A stretch of DNA of 5,493 nucleotides from positions 1-5,493 of the forward strand of contig JAJRPT010000060.1 of NCBI GenBank assembly GCA_024280675.1, given 5' to 3'. The DNA comes from Bacteroidota bacterium. Its GTDB lineage: Bacteria > Bacteroidota > Ignavibacteria > Kapaibacteriales > UBA2268. Each line of letters begins with the position of its first letter. Within the stretch, counting starts at the first letter, position 1. The translations under genes and the position numbers were made by a program. A model generated the notes under the pieces. It was not told where the DNA came from. It made no database searches and saw only the letters and a program-made list of their open reading frames with translations. Shown here one piece after another: positions 4,154 to 5,493 of this stretch.

Positions 4154-5493
4154 ATGAAAATATTTACTAAAATTTTACTCTCTTCTTTGGCTCTGATGTT
4201 TGTTGGCTTTGTGATGTATTTCACTTCTTACGTAGGTGTAAATGACATAAACGACACAGTGATTAAAATTCAAAAGCTTAGAGTTCCTACCGCTGAGGCT
4301 TCTCAGAATTTAATCCTTGGCATCAACAAATCACTTTCTGGACTAAGAGGATATATGCTCATTGGAAAAGACGTATTCAAAAAAGAAAGAGCCGATGGCT
4401 GGGCATTGATAGATGAATCCAAGAAAGAATTAGACGCACTGAGCAAAAACTGGACAAACTCAAAAAATGTAGAAATATTAAAAGAAATTGAATCCGAAAT
4501 TGAAGAGTTTAGAATTGCTCAAAATAAAATTGAGAACCTTACATTAACAGACTTAGATCTTGCAAAAACAATGCTTGGGGAAGAAGCCGCTCCAAGGGCA
4601 AGAACAATTCTTGAGAAAATGAACAAAATGGTTTCAAACCAACAGAATCTGCTTCACGAAGATGTAGAAAAAATAATTGAAGTTGAGGAGCAGTTGCTCA
4701 ACAGACAGATGATGTTGCTTGTTGTCAGTGTAATTGTAATTATTATTGTGCTTTTTGTAGCCACTGGAATTAAAAAAGGAATCAATAATATTAGCCAGAA
4801 TGTCCAAGATCTTAACAATAATGTTTTAAACGGCAAGCTAGACAAAAGGCTTGACGCACAAGGTCTTTTGGTTGATTTTGTTCCAATTGCTGAGAATACC
4901 AACAGCTTGATTGAGGCGTTTATTAAACCTATTGAAATGACAAGCAACTATATTGACAGGATTTCAGAAGGTGACATTCCTGAAAAAATCACAGAAGAAT
5001 ACAAAGGCGATTTTGATACAACAAAACAAAATCTCAATGGGCTGATTGATAATCTGAGTTATTTGACAGACGAAGTCTCTGCATTGATTTTATCTGCTGA
5101 CGCTGGAGATTTGAACGCACGGGCTAATGTGGGAACTCTCAAAGGCGAATGGGAATCTATTCTCAATGACATAAACAGTCTCGCCGACGCAATACTGGAG
5201 CCAATCGCCGGGACAGTCGCAGCCCTCGACCGCATGGCGGGTGGCGATCTTTCAACGAAAATGGAAGGAGATTTCAAGGGCGACCACGCAAAATTGAAAA
5301 ATGCAATCAACTCAACACTCGAACAAATGCCGTTCGAAGAAGCAAGCTCGGTCATTGCGGCCATGGCCGAAGGCGACTTCACAAAACGAATGCACCAAGA
5401 ATATCGTGGCGATTCCGAAGCCTTCAAAAAAGATATAAACGACCTCGCAGACTCAATGAATGGACTGATAAATGAGATAAATATGGCAGTAAA
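4154..5493 (+). CDS. Methyl-accepting chemotaxis protein with poly-HAMP chain, 3' end outside window
   Basis: The frame is open from ATG 4154 to the window end: 446 codons and two bases, no stop. AAGGA (4142-4146) lies seven bases before the start. Residues 5-28 form the first membrane segment. About 30-185 is a helical, probably periplasmic four-helix-bundle sensor region with the typical LRGYMLIGKD motif near 64-73. Residues 186-205 are the second membrane segment. A first HAMP follows at about 206-258. Repeated HAMP-like units then start near 259, 304, 350 and 393, each with a GD[FIL]-type turn and several with a KGD or RGD motif. The CheA/CheW-contacting signalling domain would lie beyond 5493. 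Signals would pass from periplasm through the HAMP chain to the chemotaxis kinase. A histidine kinase with the same N-terminus is not excluded, because the output domain is unseen. GC rises sharply after about 5160. Confidence 0.88.
   Translation, partial: MKIFTKILLSSLALMFVGFVMYFTSYVGVNDINDTVIKIQKLRVPTAEASQNLILGINKSLSGLRGYMLIGKDVFKKERADGWALIDESKKELDALSKNWTNSKNVEILKEIESEIEEFRIAQNKIENLTLTDLDLAKTMLGEEAAPRARTILEKMNKMVSNQQNLLHEDVEKIIEVEEQLLNRQMMLLVVSVIVIIIVLFVATGIKKGINNISQNVQDLNNNVLNGKLDKRLDAQGLLVDFVPIAENTNSLIEAFIKPIEMTSNYIDRISEGDIPEKITEEYKGDFDTTKQNLNGLIDNLSYLTDEVSALILSADAGDLNARANVGTLKGEWESILNDINSLADAILEPIAGTVAALDRMAGGDLSTKMEGDFKGDHAKLKNAINSTLEQMPFEEASSVIAAMAEGDFTKRMHQEYRGDSEAFKKDINDLADSMNGLINEINMAV
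4928..5467 (+). repeat. Tandem HAMP-like repeats within the chemoreceptor gene
   Basis: Four protein-level units lie in tandem at residues 259-303, 304-349, 350-392 and 393-438. Their shared features are a first helix, a Gly-Asp turn (EGDI, AGDL, GGDL, EGDF), then a charged link before the second helix (YKGDF, LKGEW, FKGDH, YRGDS), and Asn-rich helix ends (NLNGLIDN, DINSLADA, AINSTLEQ, DINDLADS). The DNA of the units has diverged, so they are old protein-level duplications or separately acquired modules. More units may follow past the window. Confidence 0.7.

Noticed and set aside
5059..5427. Minus-strand 122-codon ORF opposite the MCP HAMP repeats
   Set aside because: It is an antisense shadow in the GC-richer part of an evident chemoreceptor frame.

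Overview
The window comes from an AT-rich bacterium, probably Gram-negative and motile. Most intergenic DNA and most genes look about 30-40% GC by eye. Ribosome binding sites are of the AAGGA/AGGAGA type, and the last gene is a membrane chemoreceptor with what looks like a periplasmic sensor domain. I cannot place the organism below this level.

Layout. Positions 1-354 are non-coding: a strong bidirectional-looking terminator hairpin, a probable frameshifted small gene on the minus strand, a weaker hairpin, and a short palindromic intergenic repeat. Positions 355-1527 (minus) encode a complete acetyl-CoA C-acetyltransferase (thiolase). A 191-base divergent intergenic region follows. Positions 1719-2036 (plus) encode a group-1 truncated haemoglobin that lacks the usual last helix, and its 3' end overlaps a small DUF2442 gene (2023-2271). 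After a 97-base gap carrying a near-consensus sigma-28 (flagellar/chemotaxis) promoter comes a two-gene operon. Its first gene (2369-3103) is a soluble helical protein with two degenerate chemoreceptor-tip motifs. Its second gene (3100-3897) is an ODP-type diiron metallo-beta-lactamase-fold protein, and the two overlap by ATGA. Positions 3898-4153 hold a structured spacer and a second, weaker sigma-28-like site. From 4154 to the window end runs the 5' part of a methyl-accepting chemotaxis protein with a chain of HAMP-like repeats; its signalling domain lies beyond the window.

How the genes fit together. ODP proteins are known from Treponema denticola and Thermotoga maritima as oxygen- and iron-responsive sensors that work with cytoplasmic chemoreceptors lacking a sensor domain. 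Here an ODP gene is translationally coupled to a small, sensor-less, doubled receptor-tip-like protein, lies behind a flagellar-type promoter, and is flanked by an O2-binding globin and a full chemoreceptor. The simplest inference is an oxygen (or NO/iron) sensing module feeding the chemotaxis array, in which the usual full-length receptor partner may be replaced by a minimal double-tip adaptor. That adaptor is the most novel candidate in the window. The thiolase belongs to acetyl-CoA/acetoacetyl-CoA metabolism and looks unrelated.
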